A stretch of 64,000 nt of DNA from Micromonospora sp. WMMD980 (GTDB taxonomy: Bacteria; Actinomycetota; Actinomycetes; Mycobacteriales; Micromonosporaceae): contig NZ_JARUBE010000003.1 in NCBI RefSeq assembly GCF_029626035.1, positions 1,736,001 to 1,800,000 on the forward strand. The letters are read 5' to 3'. The notes beneath the pieces are model-generated. The model searched no databases, had not been told where the DNA came from, and saw only the letters and a list, made by a program, of their open reading frames with translations. How positions within the stretch are numbered: position 1 is the first letter of the stretch; each line of letters opens with the position of its first letter. Both the position numbers and the translations under genes were made by a program. Of this stretch, positions 38,485 through 46,259 are shown piece by piece.

Positions 38485-39936
38485 TCACCAGCTCAGGTAA
38501 CCCGCCTGGGTCTGTACGTTCAGCTCGGGCACCCGGATCAGCTGGGCCAGCCAGGTGCGTGGGTCCCGCAGTTCCAGCACGTCCAGACCCTTCTGGATGT
38601 CGCTCGAGTAGATGTGCCCGTTGTACCAGTAGGCGGACCAGGAGCCGCCGGTGCGGAGTTGGGCGGCGTCCAGCGGACCCCGCTCCCAGTAGGCGATCTC
38701 CGTGGGCTTGGCCGAGTCGGTGAAGTCCCATACCGAGATGCCGCCCTGGTACCACGCCTGGACCATGATGTCGCGGCCGGGCACCGGGATCAGCGAGCCG
38801 TTGTGCGCCACGCAGTTCTCGGTGTCCGCGTTGACCCGTGGGATCTTGTAGTAGCTGCGGAACGCCAGCCTGCGGGCGTCACCGCGGCCGGTGATGTCGT
38901 AGACGGCGTCCGCGCCGCGGTTCGGCCCGACCACCTCGTTGCAGGTCGCCGCGCCGCCACCACCCAGCTCGTCGGTGAAGACGACCTTGGTGCCGGCGTT
39001 GTTGAACGTGGCCGAGTGCCAGAACGCGAAGTTCACCGTGTCGGTGACCCGCTCGATGACCCGTGGCGCCTCGCGGTTCTTGATGTCCAGCAGGATGCCG
39101 TCGCCCATGCACGCGCCGGCGGCCAGGTCCTTCGCCGGGTACGCGGTGATGTCGTGGCAGCCGGTGGTGGCGGAGGTCTGGCCCGGGATGCCCGGGTAGC
39201 CGCCGTCCGGGAAGAGGTTCGGGGTGGCCACCACGGACGCCGTGGTGGGGTTCTTCACCGGCACCTTCACGATGGAGATCGAGTCGTGGGGCGGCTGGCA
39301 GTCCGGGAACTCGGCCCGCGGGCTGTACGACGAGACGTACAGGTAGAGGTCGCGCCGGTCCTTGCCCGGCACCAGCGTGTGGGTGTGCGAGCCGCACGCC
39401 GTCTCCACCGACTTGATGTAGCGCGGGTTGCGCTTGTCGCGGATGTCGAAGATCTTGATGCCCTCCCAGGACTCCTTCACCGAGGCCGGCTGGGGGGTGC
39501 TGGCGCAGGAGTCGTCGCTGCGCGACGAGTCGGTCGACAGGAACAGCAGGTTCCCGCTGACCGAGATGTCGTTCTGCGAACCGGGGCAGAGTACCTGCGA
39601 CACGATCGTCGGCCGGCTCGGCCGTGACACGTCGTAGATGACGAATCCCTCGTAGTTGCCGACGAACGCGTACCGGCCCTGGAAGGCCATGTCGGTGCCG
39701 AGCGCGGTCGTGGTGTCGAACGGGCCCTGCTTCGGCAGGTTGGCGACCTGCCGCAGGTTGGGGCTGCTGGAGATCTCGTCGACCCCGGGGACGGCGCCGT
39801 CCACGGTGGCCGGCGCGGCCTGGGTGCGGGGGATCTCCTGGGCGCCGCTCGGTGGCGCGGCGATCACGCCGGCGAGTAGCAGGCCGGCTGCGGCGAGGCT
39901 GACGGTCCGGGCGTGGGACAGGTGAAGGTTGATCAT
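38485..39936 (-). CDS. secreted LVIVD-repeat beta-propeller protein
   Basis: 483 aa from ATG 39936, 6 nt after AAGGGTG. A signal peptide (about 1-33) precedes propeller repeats such as MAFQGRYAFVGNYEGFVIYDVS, ISVSGNLLFLSTDSS, GIKIFDIRDKRNPRYIKSVE and GGISVWDFTDSAKPTEIAYWE, the LVIVD pattern. Several Cys and the SHTHTLVPG segment are conserved-looking. Such exported propellers are of unknown function. It is divergent from a DUF305 lipoprotein, a pairing I recall from other actinomycetes, with a CRP-type palindrome between them. Confidence 0.9.
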   Translation of the reverse strand: MINLHLSHARTVSLAAAGLLLAGVIAAPPSGAQEIPRTQAAPATVDGAVPGVDEISSSPNLRQVANLPKQGPFDTTTALGTDMAFQGRYAFVGNYEGFVIYDVSRPSRPTIVSQVLCPGSQNDISVSGNLLFLSTDSSRSDDSCASTPQPASVKESWEGIKIFDIRDKRNPRYIKSVETACGSHTHTLVPGKDRRDLYLYVSSYSPRAEFPDCQPPHDSISIVKVPVKNPTTASVVATPNLFPDGGYPGIPGQTSATTGCHDITAYPAKDLAAGACMGDGILLDIKNREAPRVIERVTDTVNFAFWHSATFNNAGTKVVFTDELGGGGAATCNEVVGPNRGADAVYDITGRGDARRLAFRSYYKIPRVNADTENCVAHNGSLIPVPGRDIMVQAWYQGGISVWDFTDSAKPTEIAYWERGPLDAAQLRTGGSWSAYWYNGHIYSSDIQKGLDVLELRDPRTWLAQLIRVPELNVQTQAGYLSW

Positions 39937-40001
39937 CGGCAACACCCTTCGAAAGGGGGATGATGCTTCGCCACACCTTACCTATTGGAGACTGTCATCA
40001 A

Positions 40002-40017
40002 TGTGACCCTGGTCACA
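40002..40017. promoter_or_regulatory. perfect CRP/Fnr-type palindrome TGTGA-N6-TCACA
   Basis: TGTGACCCTGGTCACA matches the CRP consensus exactly; the symmetry extends one more base each side (40001-40018). It lies between the divergent LVIVD (start 39936) and DUF305 (start 40076) genes and would overlap the -35 region of the former. Confidence 0.8.
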
Positions 40018-40075
40018 TCGGGGAACTTTCGTCTATGGATAGGATCGCTGTCACCTCGACCTGAGGGAGGACCGT

Positions 40076-40786
40076 ATGACCGGTCGCCCGGCACGCGCGT
40101 GGCTTCCCGTCACAGCTCTGGCCGCGCTCCTGGCGATCGGGGGCCCGGCGCTGGCCGGCTGCGACGACGACAACCCCCCGGCGGCGGACCGGCCCGCCCG
40201 GAGCGCCGCTGCCACCCCGGCCACCCCCAGCGCGGCCGGCACCGTCTCGGCCCCGCCGGTGCTGGTTCCCGGCCGCCCCGGGGAACCGGCCGCCACCCGC
40301 GCCGCCGGGCAGGTCCGCGACGCGGCACAGCCCCGCTACAACGGGCTCGACGTCTGGTACGTCCGGATGATGGTCCCGCACCACGAGCAGGCCCTGGAGA
40401 TGGCGAAGCTCGCGCCCGACCGGGCCGCCGACCCCCGGATACGCGCCGTCGCCGACCGCGTCCGGGCCGCCCAGGGACCGGAGGTCGGCGTGCTGCGGGC
40501 CTGGCTGAGCACCCGCGACCTGCCCGCCGAGGTGGCCGGGCACGACCACGCCACCATGCGCGGCATGCAGTCCGCCGAGGCGATGCGGCAGCTCGCGGAC
40601 GCCCACGGCGCGGCGTTCGACACACTCTTCGTGCGGATGATGACCGCCCACCACGAGGGCGCCGTGGTGATGTCCAGCGACCTCCTCAAGGTCGGCGTCG
40701 ACCAGACCATGCAGGAGTTCGCCACCGGCGTCGCCGTCGAGCAGGCCGCCGAGATCGGCCGGATGCGCGCCCTCGTCACCCCCTGA
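40076..40786 (+). CDS. DUF305 lipoprotein
   Basis: 236 aa, ATG 5 nt after GGGAGG. A signal peptide ends in ALAGC (lipobox), then a Pro/Ala linker, then two DUF305 ferritin-like repeats: DVWYVRMMVPHHEQALEMAKLA and DTLFVRMMTAHHEGAVVMSSDL, each with the MMxxHHE signature, plus HDHATMRGMQSAEAM. DUF305 proteins are exported and have been linked to metal, especially copper, handling. A CRP-type site and a TAGGAT box (40040-40045) lie upstream. Confidence 0.92.
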   Translation: MTGRPARAWLPVTALAALLAIGGPALAGCDDDNPPAADRPARSAAATPATPSAAGTVSAPPVLVPGRPGEPAATRAAGQVRDAAQPRYNGLDVWYVRMMVPHHEQALEMAKLAPDRAADPRIRAVADRVRAAQGPEVGVLRAWLSTRDLPAEVAGHDHATMRGMQSAEAMRQLADAHGAAFDTLFVRMMTAHHEGAVVMSSDLLKVGVDQTMQEFATGVAVEQAAEIGRMRALVTP

Positions 40787-40829
40787 CCGGGCCGAACAGG
40801 CACCCGCCACCCCCGTACGCTGGGTGACC

Positions 40830-42047
40830 GTGGACCGCCTGATCCTCGGCCGCCCGGTGCGCGGCGTCGCGTTCGACGCCGCCGTCTCCGGCCTGGTCGC
40901 CGTCTTCGCCGTGCTGGGCCTGCTGGCCGAGCAGGGCGGCCTGCCGGCGTTCGCGGTCGGCCTGGCGATGGCCGCGGTGCTCTTCCTCCGGCGCACCCAC
41001 CCGTCCGCGGTCGCCGTCGCGGTCGCCGCCCTGGCGTTGCTCCAGGTGATCGTCGGCTGGGGCCCGCTCGGCTACGACATCGGCGTGCTGATCGCGCTCT
41101 ACAGCGTGGTCAAGTACGCCGACCGGTCGCGCGACGGCATCCTGGCCGGCGTCGGCGCCGCGGTCGGCGTGCTGCTCTCCGCGCTCTCCTGGCCCGGCCC
41201 GGCGCCGTGGTGGGCGGGCGCGCTCTACTACGGCCTGGTCACCGGCGCGGTCTGGCTGGTCGGCCTGAACGTGCGCACCCGCCGCCTCTACGTGCTCAGC
41301 CTGGAGGAACGCGCCGCCACGGCGGACCGGGAACGGGAGGCGGAGTCCCGCGCGGCGGTCGCCGAGGAACGCACCCGCATCGCCCGCGAGCTGCACGACG
41401 TGGTCGCGCACAGCCTGGCCGTGATGATCGTGCAGGCCGACGGCGTGCGCTTCACACTCGACCGGGACCCGGCGACCGCGCGGGAGGCGGCCAAGGTGGT
41501 GGCCGACACCGGGCGGCAGGCGCTGGAGGAGATGCGGCGGCTGGTCGGCGTACTGCGGGAACCCAGCCGGCCGGAACCGGCCGCGGTGGCGGACGCCCCG
41601 GCCGGCGAGCCGGCGCACCGGCGGCCCGCGCTGGTGGAGCTGCCCGCGTTGCTCGACCGGTTCCGCGCCGCCGGCCTGCGCATCGACTGCGGCGGCACCG
41701 GCACCCCGGTGGCGTTGCCGCCCGGCCTGGAGCTGACCGTCTACCGGGTGGTGCAGGAGAGCCTGACCAACGCGCTCAAGCACGCCGGGGTGGGCGCGTC
41801 GGTCGAGGTGACGCTCGACTGGGACGCCGACACCGTGGCGGTCCGGGCCGTCGACGACGGTCGCGGCCGGCCGGTGGTCCGGCCGGCGCCGTCCGGCGGG
41901 CACGGCCTGGTCGGCATGCGGGAACGGCTCGGCGTGTACGACGGCAGCCTCACCACCGGACCCACGCTCACCGGCGGCTGGCGGGTCGAGGCGCGACTGC
42001 CGCTGCCGGCGGCGGCCGGCACCGAGGAAGGGAACGTGGCGGCGTGA
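40830..42047 (+). CDS. NarL-type sensor histidine kinase
   Basis: 405 aa from GTG 40830; TACGCT 8 nt before it suggests a leaderless message, while GTG 40824 is too close to the box. The N-terminus has five or six membrane helices (about 10-145). Then come a HisKA_3 dimerisation domain with the phosphorylated His in RIARELHDVVAHSLAVM and a HATPase domain with N-box NALKHAG, DDGRG and GHGLVGMRERL. No extracellular sensor domain is present. It phosphorylates the regulator encoded by the overlapping downstream gene. Confidence 0.95.
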   Translation: MDRLILGRPVRGVAFDAAVSGLVAVFAVLGLLAEQGGLPAFAVGLAMAAVLFLRRTHPSAVAVAVAALALLQVIVGWGPLGYDIGVLIALYSVVKYADRSRDGILAGVGAAVGVLLSALSWPGPAPWWAGALYYGLVTGAVWLVGLNVRTRRLYVLSLEERAATADREREAESRAAVAEERTRIARELHDVVAHSLAVMIVQADGVRFTLDRDPATAREAAKVVADTGRQALEEMRRLVGVLREPSRPEPAAVADAPAGEPAHRRPALVELPALLDRFRAAGLRIDCGGTGTPVALPPGLELTVYRVVQESLTNALKHAGVGASVEVTLDWDADTVAVRAVDDGRGRPVVRPAPSGGHGLVGMRERLGVYDGSLTTGPTLTGGWRVEARLPLPAAAGTEEGNVAA

Positions 42048-42709
42048 CCGTGCGCGTGATGATCGTCGACGACCAGGCGCTGGTGCGCGCCGGCTTCCGG
42101 ATGGTGCTCGACTCGCAACCCGACCTGGCCGTGGTCGGCGAGGCGATCGACGGCGCCGACGCGCTCCGGGTGCTGGACCGCGTCGAGGCCGACGTGGTGG
42201 TGATGGACCTGCGCATGCCGACCATGGACGGGGTGGAGGCGACCCGCCGGATCTGCGCCCGGTCCGGCGGCGCGCGCCCCCGGGTGCTGGTGCTGACCAC
42301 CTTCGACACCGAGGCCGACGCGTTCGCCGCGCTGCGGGCCGGGGCGAGCGGTTTCCTGCTCAAGAACGTGCCGCCGGAGGAGTTGCTCACCGCGATCCGG
42401 GTGGTCGCCGAGGGCGACTCGGTGGTGGCCCCGTCGATCACCCGGCGGCTGCTCGACCGGTTCGCGGGGCAGCTCGGCCCGGCGCCGACCGAGGATCCGC
42501 GGCTGGCCCAGCTCACCGAGCGGGAGCGCGAGGTGCTGCTGCTGGTGGCGCAGGGGCTGTCCAACGCGGAGATCGCCGCCCGGGTGCACGTCGCGGAGGC
42601 GACCGTGAAGACCCACGTCGGGCGGATCCTGGCCAAGCTGCAGCTCCGCGACCGCGTCCAGGCCGTCGTGCTGGCGTACGAGAGCGGACTGGTCACGCCC
42701 GGCGGCTGA
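42044..42709 (+). CDS. NarL/LuxR-type response regulator
   Basis: 221 aa, GTG overlapping the kinase stop (GTGA). The receiver domain has the acidic pair in MIVDDQALVRAGF, the phosphoacceptor Asp in VVVMDLRMPTMDG, the Thr in VLTTFDTE and Lys in FLLKNVPPEEL. The C-terminal LuxR helix-turn-helix is LTEREREVLLLVAQGLSNAEIAARV with VAEATVKTHVGRIL. It forms a two-component system with the preceding kinase, of the SCO/DesKR-like actinobacterial class. Its targets are unknown. Confidence 0.96.
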   Translation: MTVRVMIVDDQALVRAGFRMVLDSQPDLAVVGEAIDGADALRVLDRVEADVVVMDLRMPTMDGVEATRRICARSGGARPRVLVLTTFDTEADAFAALRAGASGFLLKNVPPEELLTAIRVVAEGDSVVAPSITRRLLDRFAGQLGPAPTEDPRLAQLTEREREVLLLVAQGLSNAEIAARVHVAEATVKTHVGRILAKLQLRDRVQAVVLAYESGLVTPGG

Positions 42710-42759
42710 CCGGGGCCGGTCCGTCGGTGACGGCGCGGACCTGACCCCGGTCCGGTCAG
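42706..42759. terminator. inverted repeat overlapping both convergent stop codons
   Basis: CTGACCGG (42706-42713) pairs with CCGGTCAG (42752-42759), and an inner GGTCCG pairs with CGGACC. The stem includes the TGA of each convergent gene. Confidence 0.6.
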
Positions 42760-44150
42760 GGGCGGGTGACCGGCTCGCCGCCCGCGTCGCCGCCACCCCC
42801 GTCGGCCGGGGCCGTCGTGGTGGTGGTGGTCTCGGTCGGCGCGGTGGTCTGGGCCGGGGGCGCGCTGGTGGTGGGCGCGGTGCTCGGTGCGGTCGGCGCC
42901 GTCGACGGGGTGGCCGACGGGCTCGGCTGGCCCGACCCGCTCGGGGAGGCGCTCGGCGACACCGAGGTCGACGCGGACGGCCGGCTGGTCGAACCGGTCG
43001 TGCGCCAGGTGTTCTCCTGGACGCTGCTCGACGGCCCGTCGGTGACGGCGGCGTCGGCGACCGAGTTGCTCGGCGCGACCGCGGGCCTGGTGGGGTCGAG
43101 CTGGGTGGCCGGCGCCTCGGCGTCGCCGGCCGCGGCCAGCATCGCGCCCAGCGCGGTCACCGCGACCAGCACCGCGCCCGCCGCGCCGACGAGCGCGCCG
43201 CGCCGGCCCCGCCGGCGGGGGGTCGTGGCGGCGGCCGCCGACCGCACCACCGGCTGGTCGCCACGGGTCGGGGCCGGACCGGCCGCGCCCCGCAGCGCCG
43301 CCGGCACCGTCGAGGTGGGGGACACGGCCCGCGCGGCCCGGGCGGCGTCGGCCATCGCCGCGGCGCTCGGGTAGCGGTCGGCCGGGTCCTTGGCCAGGGC
43401 TCGGGCCACCAGCTCACGGACCGGCGCCGGGATCTCCGCCGGCAGCTCCGGCGGCTCGTCGTCGAGGTGCCGCACGGCGACCTGGAGCGGGTTGTCGCCG
43501 GTGAACGGCGGGCTGCCGGTGAGGCAGCAGTAGGCGACCGCGCCGAGCGCGTAGACGTCGGTGGCACCGGAGACCGGTCGGCCGGACGCCTGCTCGGGCG
43601 CCATGTAGAGGGCGGTGCCGGGCACCGCGTTCGTGCTGGTGATGCTGGTGACGTTCGTCGACCGGGCGACCCCGAAGTCGACCAGGACCACGGTGCCGTC
43701 GTCCTGCACGAGCAGGTTGCTCGGCTTGACGTCGCGGTGCACGATGCCCCGGCCGTGCGCCCCGTGCAGCGCCTGCGCCACCTGGGCCACGATCGACATG
43801 GTCTCGGCGACCTCGAGCTGCCCGGCGTCCTCGATCCGCCGGGAGAGCGGCTCGCCGTCGACGAACTCCATCACCAGGTAGTCCGCGCGGCTGCCGTCGG
43901 GCAGCTCGTCCTCGCCGCAGTCGAAGACCTGGACCACGCCCGGGTGGCGCAGCGAGGCCATGATCCGCGCCTCGGAGCGGAACCGGGCGATGAAGTCGGG
44001 ATCGGAGACCAGCGCGGGAAGGAGCACCTTCACCGCCACCTGGCGGCCGAGCACCAGGTCCTTGGCGCGCCAGACGTCGCCCATGCCGCCGGTGGCGACA
44101 CGGTCATCCAGGCGGTACCGACCGCTGAGTACGACGTCGGAGGTGAGCAT
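42756..44150 (-). CDS. transmembrane serine/threonine protein kinase
   Basis: 464 aa from ATG 44150. The kinase domain (about 10-270) has the glycine loop RVATGGMGDVW, Lys in VAVKVLLPA, catalytic loop HRDVKPSN, DFG in LVDFGVARS and APEQ in MYMAPEQASG-like LYMAPEQ. A membrane helix (ALVGAAGAVLVAVTALGAML) is followed by an outer Thr/Ser/Pro-rich stretch without PASTA domains. It is a PknB-type signalling kinase. TACGGT sits 6 nt before ATG 44150, so this start is preferred over the ATG two codons upstream. Confidence 0.93.
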   Translation of the reverse strand: MLTSDVVLSGRYRLDDRVATGGMGDVWRAKDLVLGRQVAVKVLLPALVSDPDFIARFRSEARIMASLRHPGVVQVFDCGEDELPDGSRADYLVMEFVDGEPLSRRIEDAGQLEVAETMSIVAQVAQALHGAHGRGIVHRDVKPSNLLVQDDGTVVLVDFGVARSTNVTSITSTNAVPGTALYMAPEQASGRPVSGATDVYALGAVAYCCLTGSPPFTGDNPLQVAVRHLDDEPPELPAEIPAPVRELVARALAKDPADRYPSAAAMADAARAARAVSPTSTVPAALRGAAGPAPTRGDQPVVRSAAAATTPRRRGRRGALVGAAGAVLVAVTALGAMLAAAGDAEAPATQLDPTRPAVAPSNSVADAAVTDGPSSSVQENTWRTTGSTSRPSASTSVSPSASPSGSGQPSPSATPSTAPTAPSTAPTTSAPPAQTTAPTETTTTTTAPADGGGGDAGGEPVTRP

Positions 44151-44156
44151 CCCCAT

Positions 44157-44162
44157 ACCGTA
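44157..44162 (-). promoter_or_regulatory. -10 box TACGGT of the Ser/Thr kinase gene
   Basis: On the minus strand TACGGT, then ATGGGG, then ATG 44150. The first ATG falls inside the gap, so the second is the probable leaderless start. Confidence 0.5.
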
Positions 44163-44481
44163 CCCACAGCGGTCCCGGAGTATTTCCGGCGATCTCTCCG
44201 GTCGCGACCGGCGAGTGGCTGCGGACCGATCGGCCGAACGGCCGGGGGTGGGAAGGGTGGTGGGCGGACCGTGATCGGCCGGGTACGATCGGCCAGATAA
44301 TGCCGGTTGTCCGCCCGCTCCGGCATGATCCGCCCCATCTCGCATGATGTGCGGCGTCGGTGCGGTGGCCTTCGTTACCCCGACACGCCGACGGTGGGCT
44401 TAGACATTTCTCTCGCTTTTTCGCCGCTCCGGCCCCGGCCGGCCATCCGTCCGCTCGCCGTGCGTCGGCCGGGCTCCCGGT

Positions 44482-44503
44482 CGTACCGTGACGCCGGTAC
44501 GGT
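44482..44503 (+). promoter_or_regulatory. inverted repeat overlapping a TACGGT -10 box upstream of the ECF sigma gene
   Basis: CGTACCG and CGGTACG flank a 6-nt spacer (44482-44501), and TACGGT overlaps the right arm (44498-44503). Transcription from here would give a leader of about 155 nt before GTG 44666. Confidence 0.45.
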
Positions 44504-44665
44504 ATGTCCCGCCCCGGCCGCGCCGGTGGCGGTGTCCATGCGCGCAGCGGTCTCGGGGCCGGTGCCGAATCAGCTCAGCGGGGGGGCCGGGGTGCGGATG
44601 GCGGTGTGGTCTCCCGCGTCGGCGGACGACCGTTCCGAGGCGCCGGTCCGGCCCGGGTGGCGGCC

Positions 44666-45322
44666 GTGACCGCGGAGCTGAACGAGTCGGTCGCCGCGGC
44701 GCAGGCCGGCGACGAGGAGGCGTTCCGCTTCCTCTACCGCAGCCTGCAGCCGCCCCTGCTGCGCTACCTGACCGCGCTGGTGGGCGCCGACGCGGAGGAC
44801 GTGGCCTCGGAAACCTGGCTGCAGATCTCCCGCGACCTGCCCTCGTTCACCGGCGGTGAGTTCCGGGCCTGGGCGGTCACCATCGCCCGTAACCGGGCCA
44901 TGGACCACCTGCGCCGGCAGCGGCGGCGGCCCGCGGTCCCGGTGCCCGTGCAGGCGCTCAACGACCTGGCCGGGGACGCCGACACCGCGGACCGCGCCGG
45001 TGAGGCGATCGGCACCGAGAGCGCGCTCGCGCTGATCCGCACCCTGCCGCCGGCCGAGGCGGAGGCGGTGATGCTGCGGGCCGTCATCGGTCTCGACGCG
45101 GAGACCGCCGGGCGGGTGCTGGGCCGGCGGGCCGGGGCGGTGCGCACGGCGGCGCACCGCGGGCTGCGCCGGTTGGCGACGATGCTGGAGCGCGCCGCGG
45201 AGGGCGAGCCGGAGGTGGCGCGGGGCGCGACCCCGCCGGGCGACCGGGACGCCGTGCCGCCCCGCCCCCGCCCCGACCGCCCGGCGCCGCACGCGCCCAA
45301 GGCCGAGCCGGCGGAGGGCTGA
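44666..45322 (+). CDS. ECF-type RNA polymerase sigma factor
   Basis: 218 aa from GTG 44666 (GTG 44657 is equally possible; no ribosome-binding site decides). Region 2 reads AQAGDEEAFRFLYRSLQPPLLRYL with ADAEDVASETWLQI and FRAWAVTIARNRAMDHLRR. Region 4 is IRTLPPAEAEAVMLRAVIGLDAETAGRVLGRRAGAVRTAAHRGLRRL. The acidic/Pro-rich tail is long. The next gene, starting 1 nt after the stop, encodes a one-helix membrane protein that could be its anti-sigma partner. Confidence 0.92.
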   Translation: MTAELNESVAAAQAGDEEAFRFLYRSLQPPLLRYLTALVGADAEDVASETWLQISRDLPSFTGGEFRAWAVTIARNRAMDHLRRQRRRPAVPVPVQALNDLAGDADTADRAGEAIGTESALALIRTLPPAEAEAVMLRAVIGLDAETAGRVLGRRAGAVRTAAHRGLRRLATMLERAAEGEPEVARGATPPGDRDAVPPRPRPDRPAPHAPKAEPAEG

Positions 45323-45323
45323 C

Positions 45324-46103
45324 GTGAGGGGGAACGGCATGCACTCTCCGGGGCCCGAGGGGCCCGCCGACCGGGCGGAGTCCGACCGGCGGTTGGCCGC
45401 CGCGCGTGCCGCGACGCCGGCCGACGCCGACCCGCTGACCCGGCTGCTCGCCGCCGCGGCGGGTCCGGCCGCCGCACACGAACTCGACGGCGAGGACCGG
45501 GCACTCGCCGCCTTCCGGGCCGCCCGCGCGGTGCCGGCGACCCCCGCGCCCGCGTCGGCGCCCCGCCCGCGTCGCCGGCTCCGGATCGCCGCCGCCCTGT
45601 CCGGCCTCGCGGCCACCGCGGTGGCCGGGGTGGCGTTCGCCGCCGTGCGGCTGGACCACGGCCCGGAACCGGTGGTCCCACCGACCTCGACGACGGCCGG
45701 CACCGGCCCGACCGGCACCGGACCCTCGCGTCCGGCGCCCGGCGGCCCGCCCGGCGAGGCGTCCGGCGCGGCACCGTCGCCGACTCCGCCGTCGCCCGCG
45801 CCGTCGCCCGCCGCCACGCCGACGGGCGGGCCCTCGGCACCGCCGCCGGTCGAGGGCCGGCTCGCCGGCCAGTGCCGCGCCTACCTGGCCAAGCCGGAAG
45901 GCCAACGGGCCAAGGCACTGACCAAGCCGGGCTTCGCCGACCTGGTGGCCGCCGCCGGCGGCGCCGACCGGGTGGAGAGCTACTGCCGGGGCGTGGGGCC
46001 GACCGCGTCGACGCCGCCGGCTCCGAAGTCGAAGTCGAAGTCGAAGTCGTCGCCGAGCGACGAGAAGCGCAAGCCCGGTCCCGACGACGAGGACGACGAC
46101 TGA
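45324..46103 (+). CDS. single-pass membrane protein, possible anti-sigma partner
   Basis: 259 aa from GTG 45324 (GGAGGG 5 nt before); ATG 45339 also has a purine-rich site. The cytoplasmic part (about 1-90) includes DPLTRLLAAAAGPA and LDGEDRALAAFRAA, followed by a membrane helix (LRIAAALSGLAATAVAGVAFAAV), a Pro/Thr/Ser-rich outer linker, and a small domain with CRAYLAKPEGQRAKALTKPGF and SYCRG. A Lys-Ser repeat and an acidic tail end the protein. It lacks a ZAS zinc motif, so the anti-sigma role rests on gene order only. Confidence 0.72.
   Translation: MRGNGMHSPGPEGPADRAESDRRLAAARAATPADADPLTRLLAAAAGPAAAHELDGEDRALAAFRAARAVPATPAPASAPRPRRRLRIAAALSGLAATAVAGVAFAAVRLDHGPEPVVPPTSTTAGTGPTGTGPSRPAPGGPPGEASGAAPSPTPPSPAPSPAATPTGGPSAPPPVEGRLAGQCRAYLAKPEGQRAKALTKPGFADLVAAAGGADRVESYCRGVGPTASTPPAPKSKSKSKSSPSDEKRKPGPDDEDDD
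46025..46048 (+). repeat. 6-bp microsatellite (GAAGTC)4
   Basis: Four exact copies of GAAGTC encode a Lys-Ser repeat near the end of the one-helix membrane protein. Slippage by whole units would keep the frame. Confidence 0.9.
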
Positions 46104-46259
46104 GTCGTCCGACACGACGAGATTTCGGACAAAAATTCATCTCCACGGGCGCGCGGATTCCGTCTGCTAGACAGAGGATGGTGGGACGCCCGGCCGGGCC
46201 GTCCCGGCCGGGTCCAGGGCGACGGTGTGGTCGCCCGTCTCCGCGAGAGGAGCCGTCAC

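Larger units (their letters stand above)
44151..44665. other. 515-nt intergenic region between divergent kinase and sigma genes
   Basis: No gene is convincing here; a 120-codon open frame has no coding character. It holds a direct repeat GATCGGCC near 44273 and 44288, a GATAAT box (44296-44301), an inverted repeat with a TACGGT box (44482-44503), and a locally AT-richer stretch around 44400-44430 (GACATTTCTCTCGCTTTTTC). Confidence 0.6.

Noticed and set aside
42756..44345. Longer N-terminus for the Ser/Thr kinase
   Set aside because: The added residues precede a TACGGT box that points to ATG 44150, directly before the start of the kinase fold.
44307..44669. 120-codon frame in the kinase-sigma intergenic region
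   Set aside because: No ribosome-binding site, atypical composition and no domain; it runs through the probable sigma promoter.
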